The position numbers were made by a program, and so were the translations under genes. Positions 52,997-61,828 of a stretch of 64,000 nucleotides of DNA are shown piece by piece. Under the pieces are notes generated by a model, which had not been told where the DNA came from, searched no databases, and saw nothing but the letters and a program-made list of their open reading frames with translations. Location of the stretch: assembly GCF_021032705.1 (NCBI RefSeq), contig NZ_JAHVXI010000006.1, forward strand, positions 186,001 to 250,000. Reading direction: 5' to 3'. Every line of letters starts with the position of its first letter. The stretch's first letter is position 1. Origin of the DNA: Psychroserpens luteolus (GTDB lineage Bacteria; Bacteroidota; Bacteroidia; Flavobacteriales; Flavobacteriaceae).

Positions 52997-53700
52997 TCTT
53001 TGATTTTGAAACTGTAATTAATAGTTATTTCTTTTTTTGTTGAGTCAACTGTATATGCTTCTATTAAGGTTTTTTCGTCACTGCCAACTTTCATAAGTAA
53101 TCCATCAGGAATATTAAACCCTAATAGTTTAGCATTATCGTCAGCGGCAAACATGATTTCAAAAAACTTTTTGAATAATAGATTATTGTTAATTTTTATA
53201 CGTTCATCTAAAGCAACAGATATTGTTTCCGAATTTTTATGAGATGGATACACGTCATAAAGTGTTGCTTCTCTGTTAGCTATAGTAATGGTTTCTTCTG
53301 TTTTTTCTGATATCAACTCAAACTCGTCACCATCATCGTTTGGTATAGGACCAGGAATGATAGCTGATAATTCTACATTCATGAAAAATTCATTTTTACC
53401 TGATTCAAAGCACATTATTAGCATAGCGTTTTTTGAATCATAAATAATAGCCAAATCTGAGTTCTCCAATAGTTCAGGTTTTTTTCTAAACATAGATTTA
53501 CCTAGATCTTTAGCCAGAGCTTTACTGTTGGTCCAGATATACTTGCCGTTTTTTTCAAATCCAACAGTAATAGTATCTGTAGTCCCTTTACGTTTATTTG
53601 GAGATAAATATTTAACAGTATAGTCAATGGTAATCGTTTTTTCTTGAGCATAAGAAAATAGCAGAAAAAACAAAGCGAGAACTGTTAACGTTTTTTTCAT
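52993..53700 (-). CDS. Exported protein of unknown function between transketolase halves
   Basis: A 235-residue protein with a clear cleavable signal peptide (MKKTLTVLALFFLLFSYAQ). The mature part is rich in short beta strands (ITIDYTVKYLSPNKRKGTTD, ELYTI-like charged turns, EITINYSFKIKE at the end), suggesting a beta-sandwich or barrel, with no Cys pairs or catalytic motif. I do not recognise the family. It starts one base after the tkt N-terminal gene and overlaps the tkt C-terminal gene by four bases, so all three are translated from one message. Confidence 0.8.
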   Translation of the reverse strand: MKKTLTVLALFFLLFSYAQEKTITIDYTVKYLSPNKRKGTTDTITVGFEKNGKYIWTNSKALAKDLGKSMFRKKPELLENSDLAIIYDSKNAMLIMCFESGKNEFFMNVELSAIIPGPIPNDDGDEFELISEKTEETITIANREATLYDVYPSHKNSETISVALDERIKINNNLLFKKFFEIMFAADDNAKLLGFNIPDGLLMKVGSDEKTLIEAYTVDSTKKEITINYSFKIKE

Positions 53701-53701
53701 A

Positions 53702-54547
53702 TTAATAATCTCCTAAGGTTTCTGCGTTTTGAGATAGACCTATTGCTAATTGCTCATCATTGGGTGCTTTACCATGCCAAGCATGTGTATGCATCATAAA
53801 ATCTACACCATTACCCATAACTGTTTTCAATAGTACACAAACAGGTTTTCCTTTTCCTGTTAAAGACTTAGCTTCGGCCATTCCTTTTAAAATCGCATCA
53901 ATGTCATTACCGTACTCAATATCAACAACAGTCCAGCCAAAAGCCTCAAACTTCGCTCTCACACTTCCCATAGGTAAGACATCGTCTGTAGCACCATCAA
54001 TTTGTTGCCCATTTAAATCAATAGTAGAAATAATATTATCTACATTATTAGCTGCAGCATACATGATACCTTCCCAGTTTTGACCTTCCTGTAATTCGCC
54101 ATCACCATGTAAACTGTAAACGAGATGATTATCCTTGTTAAGCTTTTTAGTTTCTGCGGCACCTAGAGCAACACTAAACCCTTGTCCGAGCGATCCCGAA
54201 GCTACTCTAACTCCAGGTAAACCTTCATGAGTTGTTGGGTGTCCTTGTAATCTAGAGTCAATTAATCTAAAGGTGTTTAATTCGTCTACTGGAAAATATC
54301 CAGATCTTGCTAGAACGCTATAAAAAACAGGAGAAATATGACCATTAGATAAAAAGAAAAGATCTTCACCAATTCCATCCATGTCGAAATTATCGTTTCT
54401 ATCCATGATTTCTTGGTAGAGGCATACGAAAAATTCGGCGCAACCTAATGAACCTCCTGGGTGACCTGAGTTTACTTTGTGAACCATTCGTAAAATATCT
54501 CTACGAACTTGAGTTGTTAAGTCTTGTAATTGTTGTGTGTTTGGCAT
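53702..54547 (-). CDS. tkt: Transketolase, N-terminal subunit
   Basis: A 281-residue protein covering the TPP-binding half of transketolase. The TPP motif GDGELQEGQNWEG with the downstream DLNGQQ is complete; the substrate-site histidines appear in NSGHPGGSLG, QGHPTTHEG and MHTHAWHGK. It heads the operon that also contains the exported protein and the C-terminal subunit. Its promoter (54574-54604) matches consensus. Confidence 0.95.
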   Translation of the reverse strand: MPNTQQLQDLTTQVRRDILRMVHKVNSGHPGGSLGCAEFFVCLYQEIMDRNDNFDMDGIGEDLFFLSNGHISPVFYSVLARSGYFPVDELNTFRLIDSRLQGHPTTHEGLPGVRVASGSLGQGFSVALGAAETKKLNKDNHLVYSLHGDGELQEGQNWEGIMYAAANNVDNIISTIDLNGQQIDGATDDVLPMGSVRAKFEAFGWTVVDIEYGNDIDAILKGMAEAKSLTGKGKPVCVLLKTVMGNGVDFMMHTHAWHGKAPNDEQLAIGLSQNAETLGDY

Positions 54548-54573
54548 ATAAATAGTGTGAGTAATTTCAGGCT

Positions 54574-54604
54574 CAAAAATAAAGTTTTCATAAGGCTAAT
54601 CAAA
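54574..54604 (-). promoter_or_regulatory. Promoter of the transketolase operon
   Basis: On the minus strand TTTG (54604-54601), exactly 19 bases, then TATTTTTG (54581-54574), a full match to the Bacteroidota promoter. The expected start of transcription is near 54569, 22 bases before the ATG. Confidence 0.78.
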
Positions 54605-54742
54605 AATAGAATGGAGTCACTTATTAACGATTTTAGTCAGTTGCTAACAATTTAAATAAGAATCAAAATTTTAGTTATGAGTTTTTAGTTTGTAAGTGAA
54701 TAATTTTATTAAATGTTTAAGACCTTAATAGGGTGATATAAT

Positions 54743-54750
54743 TATCTTTG
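54743..54750 (+). promoter_or_regulatory. -7 box for tgt
   Basis: TATCTTTG matches TAnnTTTG, 20 bases before the tgt ATG; start of transcription expected near 54755. No good -33 partner. Confidence 0.5.
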
Positions 54751-54770
54751 CCCACTGATGACCATTTTTT

Positions 54771-55901
54771 ATGAAATTTGAATTAAAAGCAAGCGATTCT
54801 CAAAGTAAGGCCAGAGCTGGAGTGATAACTACAGACCACGGGCAAATTGAGACACCTATATTTATGCCAGTTGGGACTGTTGCATCTGTTAAGGGTGTGC
54901 ACCAACGTGAGCTGAAAAATGATATCAATCCTGATATTATTTTAGGAAACACCTATCATTTGTATTTAAGACCACAAACGCCAATTTTGGAAAAAGCTGG
55001 TGGGCTGCATAAGTTTATGAATTGGGATAGAAATATTTTAACCGATTCTGGTGGTTATCAAGTATATTCTTTATCAGCCAACCGAAAGATCAAGGAGGAA
55101 GGCGTGAAGTTTAAATCGCATATTGATGGGAGTTATCATGTATTTACTCCTGAAAACGTTATGGAAATACAGCGTACTATAGGTGCCGATATTATCATGG
55201 CTTTTGATGAATGTACACCTTATCCATGTGATTATAATTATGCCAAACGATCAATGCATATGACACATCGTTGGTTAGAACGTTGTTTAACTCATTTAGA
55301 TAAAACGCCGTTTAAGTATGATTATGAGCAAACTTTCTTTCCTATAGTTCAAGGAAGCACATACAAAGATTTGCGTCAACAATCTGCAGAATATATTGCT
55401 AATGCTGGAGCTCAAGGTAATGCCATTGGAGGTTTGTCTGTTGGTGAACCAGCTGAAGAAATGTACGCCATGACCGATGTTGTGTGCGAGATTCTTCCGT
55501 GGGACAAACCACGATATTTAATGGGTGTTGGAACACCTATAAATATATTAGAGAATATAGCATTAGGTGTTGATATGTTTGATTGTGTCATGCCAACCCG
55601 AAATGCAAGGAACGGAATGTTGTTTACGGCTCATGGAACAATCAATATTAAGAATCTTAAATGGGCCGATGATTTTTCTCCTATAGATGAAATGGGAATA
55701 ACTTTTGTAGATACCGAATATACCAAAGCCTATCTTAGACACCTTTTTACTGTAAATGAATTACTAGGCAAACAAATTGCCACTATTCATAATCTCGGAT
55801 TTTATTTGTGGTTGGTAAGAGAAGCTAGAAAGCATATCTTAGCGGGAGACTTTAGAGCTTGGAAAGATAAAATGGTAAAACAAATGGATAACCGCTTATA
55901 G
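54771..55901 (+). CDS. tgt: tRNA-guanine transglycosylase (queuine/preQ1)
   Basis: A 376-residue TGT, which swaps guanine at position 34 of GUN-anticodon tRNAs for preQ1, the first tRNA step of queuosine synthesis. Active-site motifs are intact: DSGGYQVYS (Asp92) and GVDMFDCVMPTRNARNG (266-282). The C-terminal zinc site is not: where other bacterial TGTs have C-x-C-x2-C, this protein has DEMGITFVDTEY (306-317) with Gly, Thr and Asp at the three Cys places; the fourth ligand His340 is kept. It appears to lead an operon with LptF/G and the EamA transporter. Confidence 0.95.
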   Translation: MKFELKASDSQSKARAGVITTDHGQIETPIFMPVGTVASVKGVHQRELKNDINPDIILGNTYHLYLRPQTPILEKAGGLHKFMNWDRNILTDSGGYQVYSLSANRKIKEEGVKFKSHIDGSYHVFTPENVMEIQRTIGADIIMAFDECTPYPCDYNYAKRSMHMTHRWLERCLTHLDKTPFKYDYEQTFFPIVQGSTYKDLRQQSAEYIANAGAQGNAIGGLSVGEPAEEMYAMTDVVCEILPWDKPRYLMGVGTPINILENIALGVDMFDCVMPTRNARNGMLFTAHGTINIKNLKWADDFSPIDEMGITFVDTEYTKAYLRHLFTVNELLGKQIATIHNLGFYLWLVREARKHILAGDFRAWKDKMVKQMDNRL

Positions 55902-55903
55902 TT

Positions 55904-56974
55904 TTGAAAATATTAGATTGGTACATATTAAAACGCTACTTGTTCACATTTTTAATGATGCTGCTACTGTTTATTCCTATTGGAATTACAGTAAACCTTG
56001 CCGAAAAAATTGGAAAAATATTAGAGCGTGAAGTACCATTTGCTGCTGTAGCCCAATATTACTTAGATTTTACGATATATTTTGCCAATTTATTATTTCC
56101 AATCTTTTTATTTTTATCTGTTATTTGGTTTACATCTAAACTCGCCAATAATACAGAGATTGTTGCTTTTTTAAGTTCGGGAGTATCTTTTTGGCGGTTT
56201 TTAAGACCTTATATGATAGGCGCTACGATCATAGCTGGATTTGCGCTGCTAATGGGATTGTACTTAGCACCAAAAGCAAGTAAAGGCTTTAATCAGTTTA
56301 AGTATAAGTATCTAAAAAGTAATAAAAATGTTGTTCAAACAACCAATATCTATAAGCAGATAAATGACAACGATTTTATCTATGTAAGTAGCTTTAATCC
56401 AGTCACAGGAATCGGGACTAATTTTTTTCTTGAACATTTTGAAGGTAATAGATTAGCTTATAAGATAACAGCCAACTCTATTAAAGATAATGATAGTGTG
56501 TATCGTCTGTTAGGGTATTCGAAACGTATCTTTGGAGAGCACAAAGATATTATTCAGTCTGCAAGCCGAAAGGATACCATTCTTCCGTTTAATGTCGATG
56601 ACCTTACACCTGAAGAGTATATCGCCGAAACAAAATCTTATGGTGAACTGTTAGATTTTATTGAAAAGGAAGAAAAAAGTGGTTCTTCAAATATTGGACG
56701 CTATTTGGTCGTGAAATACAAAAAATGGAGTTTACCTGTAGCCGTATATATTCTAACGATTATTGCAGTTTCGGTATCTTCTATAAAGCGAAGAGGAGGT
56801 ATGGGCGTGAACCTTGCGTTTGGTATTACCATTGCTATGATTTATGTCTTTTTCGATAAGGTTTTTGGTGTTATGGCTGAGCAATCAAGTTTTTCTCCTT
56901 TATTGGCAGTCTGGTTTCCTAATATCGTTTTTGGTATCTTAGCTGCTTATCTGCTGTATAATGCCAAACGCTAA
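55904..56974 (+). CDS. LptF/LptG family lipopolysaccharide export permease
   Basis: A 356-residue inner-membrane protein of the YjgP/YjgQ family, part of the Lpt machine that moves lipopolysaccharide to the outer membrane. It starts at TTG 55904 (KILDWYILKRYLFTFLMM), two bases after the tgt stop. Three hydrophobic helices at the N-terminus (about 10-30, 45-80, 95-125), a periplasmic domain (about 130-270) and three at the C-terminus match the family. Whether it is LptF or LptG cannot be told. Its end overlaps the EamA gene by 14 bases. Confidence 0.9.
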   Translation: MKILDWYILKRYLFTFLMMLLLFIPIGITVNLAEKIGKILEREVPFAAVAQYYLDFTIYFANLLFPIFLFLSVIWFTSKLANNTEIVAFLSSGVSFWRFLRPYMIGATIIAGFALLMGLYLAPKASKGFNQFKYKYLKSNKNVVQTTNIYKQINDNDFIYVSSFNPVTGIGTNFFLEHFEGNRLAYKITANSIKDNDSVYRLLGYSKRIFGEHKDIIQSASRKDTILPFNVDDLTPEEYIAETKSYGELLDFIEKEEKSGSSNIGRYLVVKYKKWSLPVAVYILTIIAVSVSSIKRRGGMGVNLAFGITIAMIYVFFDKVFGVMAEQSSFSPLLAVWFPNIVFGILAAYLLYNAKR

Positions 56975-57875
56975 ACTCAAAAACTATTTTCATCTCCATT
57001 TTTTAGTCTTTATAGCTGGCTTTACGGCTATTTTAGGTGAGTTAATATCTATTGGTTCAACGGCATTAGTGTGGTATCGTATGTTAATTGCTGGTATTTT
57101 AATGTTTCTCTACATTAAAATGATTCGGTTAAAAATCAAGGTAGACACCAAAACTAAATTTAAGTTTTTTGCTGCTGGAATTATCATCGCATTGCATTGG
57201 ATTACATTTTTTGAAGCCATCAATCAATCTAATGTTTCTATTACTTTAGCCATGTTTTCGACAGGCGCATTTTTTGCTTCATTTATTGAGCCAATGATTT
57301 ATAAACGTAAAATTATTTGGTATGAAATTTTCTTCGGAATAATCGTCATTTTGGGTGTTTTTTTAATTACTCAAAGTGAGATAAAATATCTTAATGGGAT
57401 AGTGTTGGGCATTTCTTCCGCTTTATTCTCAACACTTTTTGCTGTAATCAACGGACGATTTATTGAAGAGCATACCGCAACAGTAATCTCATTTTATGAG
57501 TTTATTAGTGGTGTTGTTTTTTTATCATTGTTTATTTTAATTTTTCAAGGCGGATTTAATGAGGCCTTTTTCAGTTTAAAAACATCAGATTGGATCTACA
57601 TTTTCATTCTCGCTTCGGTCTGCACAGCATATGCATTTATTGGTTCTGTTAAGGTGATGAAATATATAAGTCCGTATACAGTTGTGCTTACCTATAACTT
57701 AGAACCCTTGTATGGTATAGCTTTGGCCTTGTTGCTATTTCCTGAAACTGAAACCATGAATACTCAGTTTTACTATGGTGCAATTTTGATTTTGCTAACA
57801 GTTTTAGCAGATGGGTTTCTTAAAAATAGAAAGAGTAATAAAAAGCACAATGCCTTGACAAATAAACCCAATTAA
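56961..57875 (+). CDS. EamA family (drug/metabolite-type) transporter
   Basis: A 304-residue integral membrane protein with ten predicted helices arranged as two five-helix EamA repeats (first about 10-130, second about 145-290; the repeat borders show GIIIALHWITFFEAINQSNV and ASVCTAYAFIGSVKVMKYIS). Such exporters carry amino acids or other small metabolites; the substrate is unknown. The ATG lies inside the end of the LptF/G gene. accA follows with its own promoter. Confidence 0.9.
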   Translation: MPNAKLKNYFHLHFLVFIAGFTAILGELISIGSTALVWYRMLIAGILMFLYIKMIRLKIKVDTKTKFKFFAAGIIIALHWITFFEAINQSNVSITLAMFSTGAFFASFIEPMIYKRKIIWYEIFFGIIVILGVFLITQSEIKYLNGIVLGISSALFSTLFAVINGRFIEEHTATVISFYEFISGVVFLSLFILIFQGGFNEAFFSLKTSDWIYIFILASVCTAYAFIGSVKVMKYISPYTVVLTYNLEPLYGIALALLLFPETETMNTQFYYGAILILLTVLADGFLKNRKSNKKHNALTNKPN

Positions 57876-57881
57876 AGTTTT

Positions 57882-57889
57882 TATATTTG
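57882..57889 (+). promoter_or_regulatory. -7 box for accA
   Basis: TATATTTG matches TAnnTTTG, 45 bases before the accA ATG. The nearest TTG (TTGACA, 57855-57860) is 24 bases upstream, longer than the usual spacing. Confidence 0.45.
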
Positions 57890-57934
57890 CACAGACTAAC
57901 TAAAAGATTAACTAAGAACTAAATCAAAATTTCA

Positions 57935-58888
57935 ATGGAATATTTAGATTTTGAACTACCCATAAAAGAACTTCAGGACCAACTTGAAAAATGTCAATTA
58001 ATAGGTGAGGAGAGTGATGTAGACGTGACTCAAACTTGCAAAAAAATTGAAAAGAAGTTACTTGAAACTAAGAAAGAAATTTACAAAAACTTAACGGCTT
58101 GGCAACGTGTACAACTGTCAAGACATCCTGATAGACCTTATACTCTAGATCATATTAAAGCATTATGTGGTGATACTTTTTTAGAATTACATGGTGATCG
58201 TAATGTTAAAGATGACAAAGCGATGATTGGTGGTTTGGGTAAAATTGGAGACCAAACATATATGTTTATTGGTCAACAAAAAGGGTTTAATACTAAAACA
58301 AGGCAGTATAGAAATTTTGGGATGTCAAATCCTGAAGGCTATCGTAAAGCATTGCGCTTAATGAAATCTGCCGAAAAATTTGGTATTCCTGTAGTAACAT
58401 TGGTTGATACTCCAGGTGCTTATCCAGGTCTAGAAGCAGAAGAACGCGGACAAGGAGAAGCTATTGCTAGAAATATTTTAGAAATGACACGCCTTAAAGT
58501 GCCAATCATTACTATTATAATTGGTGAAGGTGCTTCTGGTGGAGCATTAGGAATAGGTGTTGGAGACAAGGTGTTAATGTTAGAAAACACATGGTACTCT
58601 GTAATATCTCCAGAATCTTGCTCTTCTATTTTATGGAGAAGTTGGGAATATAAAGAGCAAGCAGCTGATGCACTAAAATTAACTGCTCCAGATATGAAGA
58701 AACTCAAATTGGTAGATAATATTATCAAAGAACCATTAGGAGGGGCTCATGCAGATAGAGCTGCAACTTTTAAAGCAGTAAAGGAAGCCATAGAAAAAAA
58801 TTACGAGGAACTTAAAAACTTATCACCAAAAGATTTAGTAAATCAACGTATGGATAAATACTTGGCGATGGGAGTTTTTAAAGGTTAA
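57935..58888 (+). CDS. accA: Acetyl-CoA carboxylase carboxyltransferase subunit alpha
   Basis: A 317-residue protein, normal for AccA, which with AccD moves the carboxyl group from carboxybiotin to acetyl-CoA, the first step of fatty acid synthesis. Family marks are [59 protein letters not shown] and [20 protein letters not shown]. Stand-alone gene with promoter and terminator (58909-58942). Confidence 0.97.
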   Translation: MEYLDFELPIKELQDQLEKCQLIGEESDVDVTQTCKKIEKKLLETKKEIYKNLTAWQRVQLSRHPDRPYTLDHIKALCGDTFLELHGDRNVKDDKAMIGGLGKIGDQTYMFIGQQKGFNTKTRQYRNFGMSNPEGYRKALRLMKSAEKFGIPVVTLVDTPGAYPGLEAEERGQGEAIARNILEMTRLKVPIITIIIGEGASGGALGIGVGDKVLMLENTWYSVISPESCSSILWRSWEYKEQAADALKLTAPDMKKLKLVDNIIKEPLGGAHADRAATFKAVKEAIEKNYEELKNLSPKDLVNQRMDKYLAMGVFKG

Positions 58889-58908
58889 ACCTTATAGAAT
58901 AACGGATT

Positions 58909-58942
58909 AAAAAAACTGAAACATTTCGTTTCGGTTTTTTTT
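58909..58942 (+). terminator. Intrinsic terminator after accA
   Basis: Stem ACTGAAAC (58915-58922) and GTTTCGGT (58928-58935) with one T-G pair, a 5-base loop, an A run before and a T run after. 20 bases after the accA stop codon. Confidence 0.85.
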
Positions 58943-59054
58943 AGCGCTATTAACAATATAATCAAGTTATTAACAGTTAAAATGTTGAAGACCTGTTAAG
59001 ATTGAAAATTTCGTATCTTCAGTTTTAGGGCACATTTGTTTTACATTCGCAGTT

Positions 59055-60596
59055 ATGAAGCAACCTAACCAAATAAAAGGCTATCAAGTCGATAAAAGTA
59101 CTCTAATTAGTTTAGAGAAAGGCAAGATACCCCCTCAAGCCATTGATTTAGAGGAAGTTGTACTTGGTGCAATGATGATTGATAAGAAAGGTGTCGATGA
59201 GGTCATTGATATCTTAAGTCCGGAAGCATTTTACAAAGAAGCCCATAAACATATCTTCGAAGCTATTTTCAAATTATTTGAAAATAGTGAACCTGTCGAT
59301 TTATTAACCGTTTCTACGCAACTTAAAAAAGATGCAAAGTTAGACATGGTTGGTGGTGATTTTTACTTAATTTCTTTAACCCAGCGAGTGTCTTCTTCGG
59401 CACATATCGAATTTCATGCGCGTATCATTCTTCAGAAATATATTCAACGTAGTTTGATTAAAATCTCGAACGAAATTATTGAGGAGGCTTATGACGAAAC
59501 CAAAGATGTTTTTGATTTGTTAGATACTGCCGAAGCAAAATTGTACGAGGTAACCCAAGGTAATGTCAAGAAATCTACCGAAACAGCTCAAAGTTTGGTG
59601 ATTCAAGCTAAGAAAAAAATTGAAGAGATTTCTAATAAAGAAGGATTAAGTGGTATTCCAACAGGATTTACCAAATTAGATAAACTAACATCGGGATGGC
59701 AACCAAGTGATTTAATTATTGTCGCTGCACGTCCAGGTATGGGTAAAACAGCCTTAACCTTAACCATGGCGCGTAATATTGCTGTTAATACCAATATTCC
59801 AGTGGCATTCTTCTCTTTGGAGATGTCGTCTGTACAGTTAATAACACGTTTAATTTCTTCTGAAACAGGTTTGTCTTCGGAAAAGTTAAGAACAGGAAAA
59901 TTAGAGAAGCACGAGTGGGAACAGTTAAATGTGAAGGTGAAAACCTTAGAGAAAGCACCTTTGTTTATTGATGATACACCATCACTTTCTATTTTTGATT
60001 TGAGAGCAAAAGCACGTCGTTTGGCCTCTCAATATGGAATTAAAATGATCATGATTGATTATTTACAGCTAATGACAGCTGGTGGAAGCCAAAAAGGAGG
60101 AAATCGTGAGCAAGAAATCTCAATGATCTCTCGTAATTTGAAAGCACTAGCAAAAGAATTGAATGTACCAGTAATTGCCTTATCTCAGTTATCGCGTGCT
60201 GTTGAAACACGTGGTGGAAGTAAGCGTCCGTTGTTATCTGATTTACGTGAATCTGGTGCGATTGAGCAAGATGCCGATATTGTAAGTTTCATTTACAGAC
60301 CAGAATACTATAAGATTGAAGAGTGGGACGACGAAGAGCGCTCACCAACAGAAGGTCAAGGTGAATTTATTGTGGCAAAACACAGAAATGGTGGTTTAGA
60401 AAATATTAGATTGAAGTTTATCGGACACTTAGGTAAGTTTGATAACTTAGATGATTTTGATACGCCTTTTGGGGAGTTCCATTCCAAGATGAATGCAGCC
60501 GCAAATGATGATACTTTTAAGCCAGATAATTTTCCTTCGGCTTCTGATGCTTTTGGCGCTCCAGAAGGCGATGATGACAATGACGTGCCATTTTAA
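59055..60596 (+). CDS. dnaB: Replicative DNA helicase
   Basis: A 513-residue DnaB helicase. N-terminal domain (about 20-125; PPQAIDLEEVVLGAMMIDKK), linker, and C-terminal RecA-like motor with Walker A ARPGMGKT (225-232), Walker B MIMIDYLQLM and the loop REQEISMISRNLKALAKELN, ending in SDLRESGAIEQDADIVSF. No intein interrupts it. The acidic tail (DDDNDVPF at the end) is typical of flavobacterial DnaB. Stand-alone. Confidence 0.98.
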   Translation: MKQPNQIKGYQVDKSTLISLEKGKIPPQAIDLEEVVLGAMMIDKKGVDEVIDILSPEAFYKEAHKHIFEAIFKLFENSEPVDLLTVSTQLKKDAKLDMVGGDFYLISLTQRVSSSAHIEFHARIILQKYIQRSLIKISNEIIEEAYDETKDVFDLLDTAEAKLYEVTQGNVKKSTETAQSLVIQAKKKIEEISNKEGLSGIPTGFTKLDKLTSGWQPSDLIIVAARPGMGKTALTLTMARNIAVNTNIPVAFFSLEMSSVQLITRLISSETGLSSEKLRTGKLEKHEWEQLNVKVKTLEKAPLFIDDTPSLSIFDLRAKARRLASQYGIKMIMIDYLQLMTAGGSQKGGNREQEISMISRNLKALAKELNVPVIALSQLSRAVETRGGSKRPLLSDLRESGAIEQDADIVSFIYRPEYYKIEEWDDEERSPTEGQGEFIVAKHRNGGLENIRLKFIGHLGKFDNLDDFDTPFGEFHSKMNAAANDDTFKPDNFPSASDAFGAPEGDDDNDVPF

Positions 60597-60664
60597 GATT
60601 TTTTAGGATATTATAACAACTTAATGTCTTAAATTTGTTTTTGCTATTAAAAAGACATTGCCTC

Positions 60665-61711
60665 ATGCTAGAAGAAAGACGAACTACCAATATCCTACTA
60701 TTATTTATTGTTGTTCCATTTGTATTTTACTTACTTAAGATTCTATCGTTTATTTTTATTCCATTGATCTCATCAATGTTTATTGCTTTGCTGTTTTTAC
60801 CATTGATGCGATGGTTTGGAAGACGCAATGTCCCTAGATTGGTTAGTATTATTGTTGTCGTGGCACTTATAGGTATTGGCGTATTTATAGGTGTAGAACT
60901 GGTGCAACTATCGAGTAAACAAATCTTATCAAACGACACAGGTTTCTTTGCAAAAGCTCAAGTGAAGATTAATGATCTTATGTTGTATATGCAAGATAAG
61001 GTTGGTCTAGAATACAATAGAGATGATAAGTTTTTAGCGCAGTTTTTTCAAAAAGAAAGCATTGGTTCTACATTTGATTTTGTAAGAAAGTTTTTGACCA
61101 ATATTTTAATGATTACCTTCTTTACGATCCTATGGTTGTCTGAGTCTATTAATATGCATAAGGTGTTGAATAATACCATTTTAAAGCGAAAGCATACATC
61201 GATAAAGGCCTTCATGAAAATTGAAAAGGACTTGATCACGTTTATAAAAGTTAAGTTTTTAGTGAGTTTGTTCACCGGAATCTTTACAGGTTTAGCCTGT
61301 GTGTTCTTTGATGTGAGTTTTCCAATTTTTTGGGGACTCTTTGCCTTCTTAATTAATTTTGTACAAATGGTAGGTTCGTTTATTTCGGTGATATTACTAT
61401 CTGTTTTTGCCTTTGTTGAGTTAGACCCAACGAGTACTCTATTCTTTTTTATCTTATCTATTACAGGAGTGCAAGTTTTATTTGGAGCTATTTTAGAGCC
61501 TATTTTTATGGGTAAATCGTTTTCTATAAATGTGATAACAGTCTTGATTATGCTAATGCTTTGGGGCTTTATTTGGGGTATACCTGGATTAATAATGGCC
61601 ATTCCAATTACAGTATTCATTAAAATTATTTTAGAACAGTTTCCAAACACTAAAGTGATCGCGTCTCTGTTGTCTGGTCCAGAGCGAACCATTCCTCCGC
61701 TTAAGAAGTAG
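60665..61711 (+). CDS. AI-2E family (PerM-type) transporter
   Basis: Taken from ATG 60665 (MLEERRTTNILLLFIVVPFV, 348 residues); a TTG at 60635 lies in a likely promoter box (TAAATTTG, 60630-60637). The membrane layout is that of the AI-2E/PerM family: two N-terminal helix pairs, an amphipathic middle, and a C-terminal group of five (with PIFWGLFAFLINFVQMVGSF and LMLWGFIWGIPGLIMAIPIT). The substrate is unknown; members have been linked to quorum signals and to sodium-proton exchange. Confidence 0.88.
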   Translation: MLEERRTTNILLLFIVVPFVFYLLKILSFIFIPLISSMFIALLFLPLMRWFGRRNVPRLVSIIVVVALIGIGVFIGVELVQLSSKQILSNDTGFFAKAQVKINDLMLYMQDKVGLEYNRDDKFLAQFFQKESIGSTFDFVRKFLTNILMITFFTILWLSESINMHKVLNNTILKRKHTSIKAFMKIEKDLITFIKVKFLVSLFTGIFTGLACVFFDVSFPIFWGLFAFLINFVQMVGSFISVILLSVFAFVELDPTSTLFFFILSITGVQVLFGAILEPIFMGKSFSINVITVLIMLMLWGFIWGIPGLIMAIPITVFIKIILEQFPNTKVIASLLSGPERTIPPLKK

Positions 61712-61828
61712 ATGCTCTTATGTGATTATTGGTGCATTTCAGCTAATAAATCCCTAAAACTATATTAAAGGCTATCGCTTAGGAATATTTTTTGACTATA
61801 TTTCAAAGGTTAAATTGAAAAAATTTAG

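Noticed and set aside
52043-54547. Transketolase broken by a frameshift or insertion
   Set aside because: Each half has its own start, stop and complete domains, and split transketolases are normal in Bacteroidota.
61048-61692. 214-codon minus-strand frame opposite the AI-2E transporter gene
   Set aside because: Its translation is a low-complexity mix typical of antisense to membrane-protein codons; the plus strand has clear family features.
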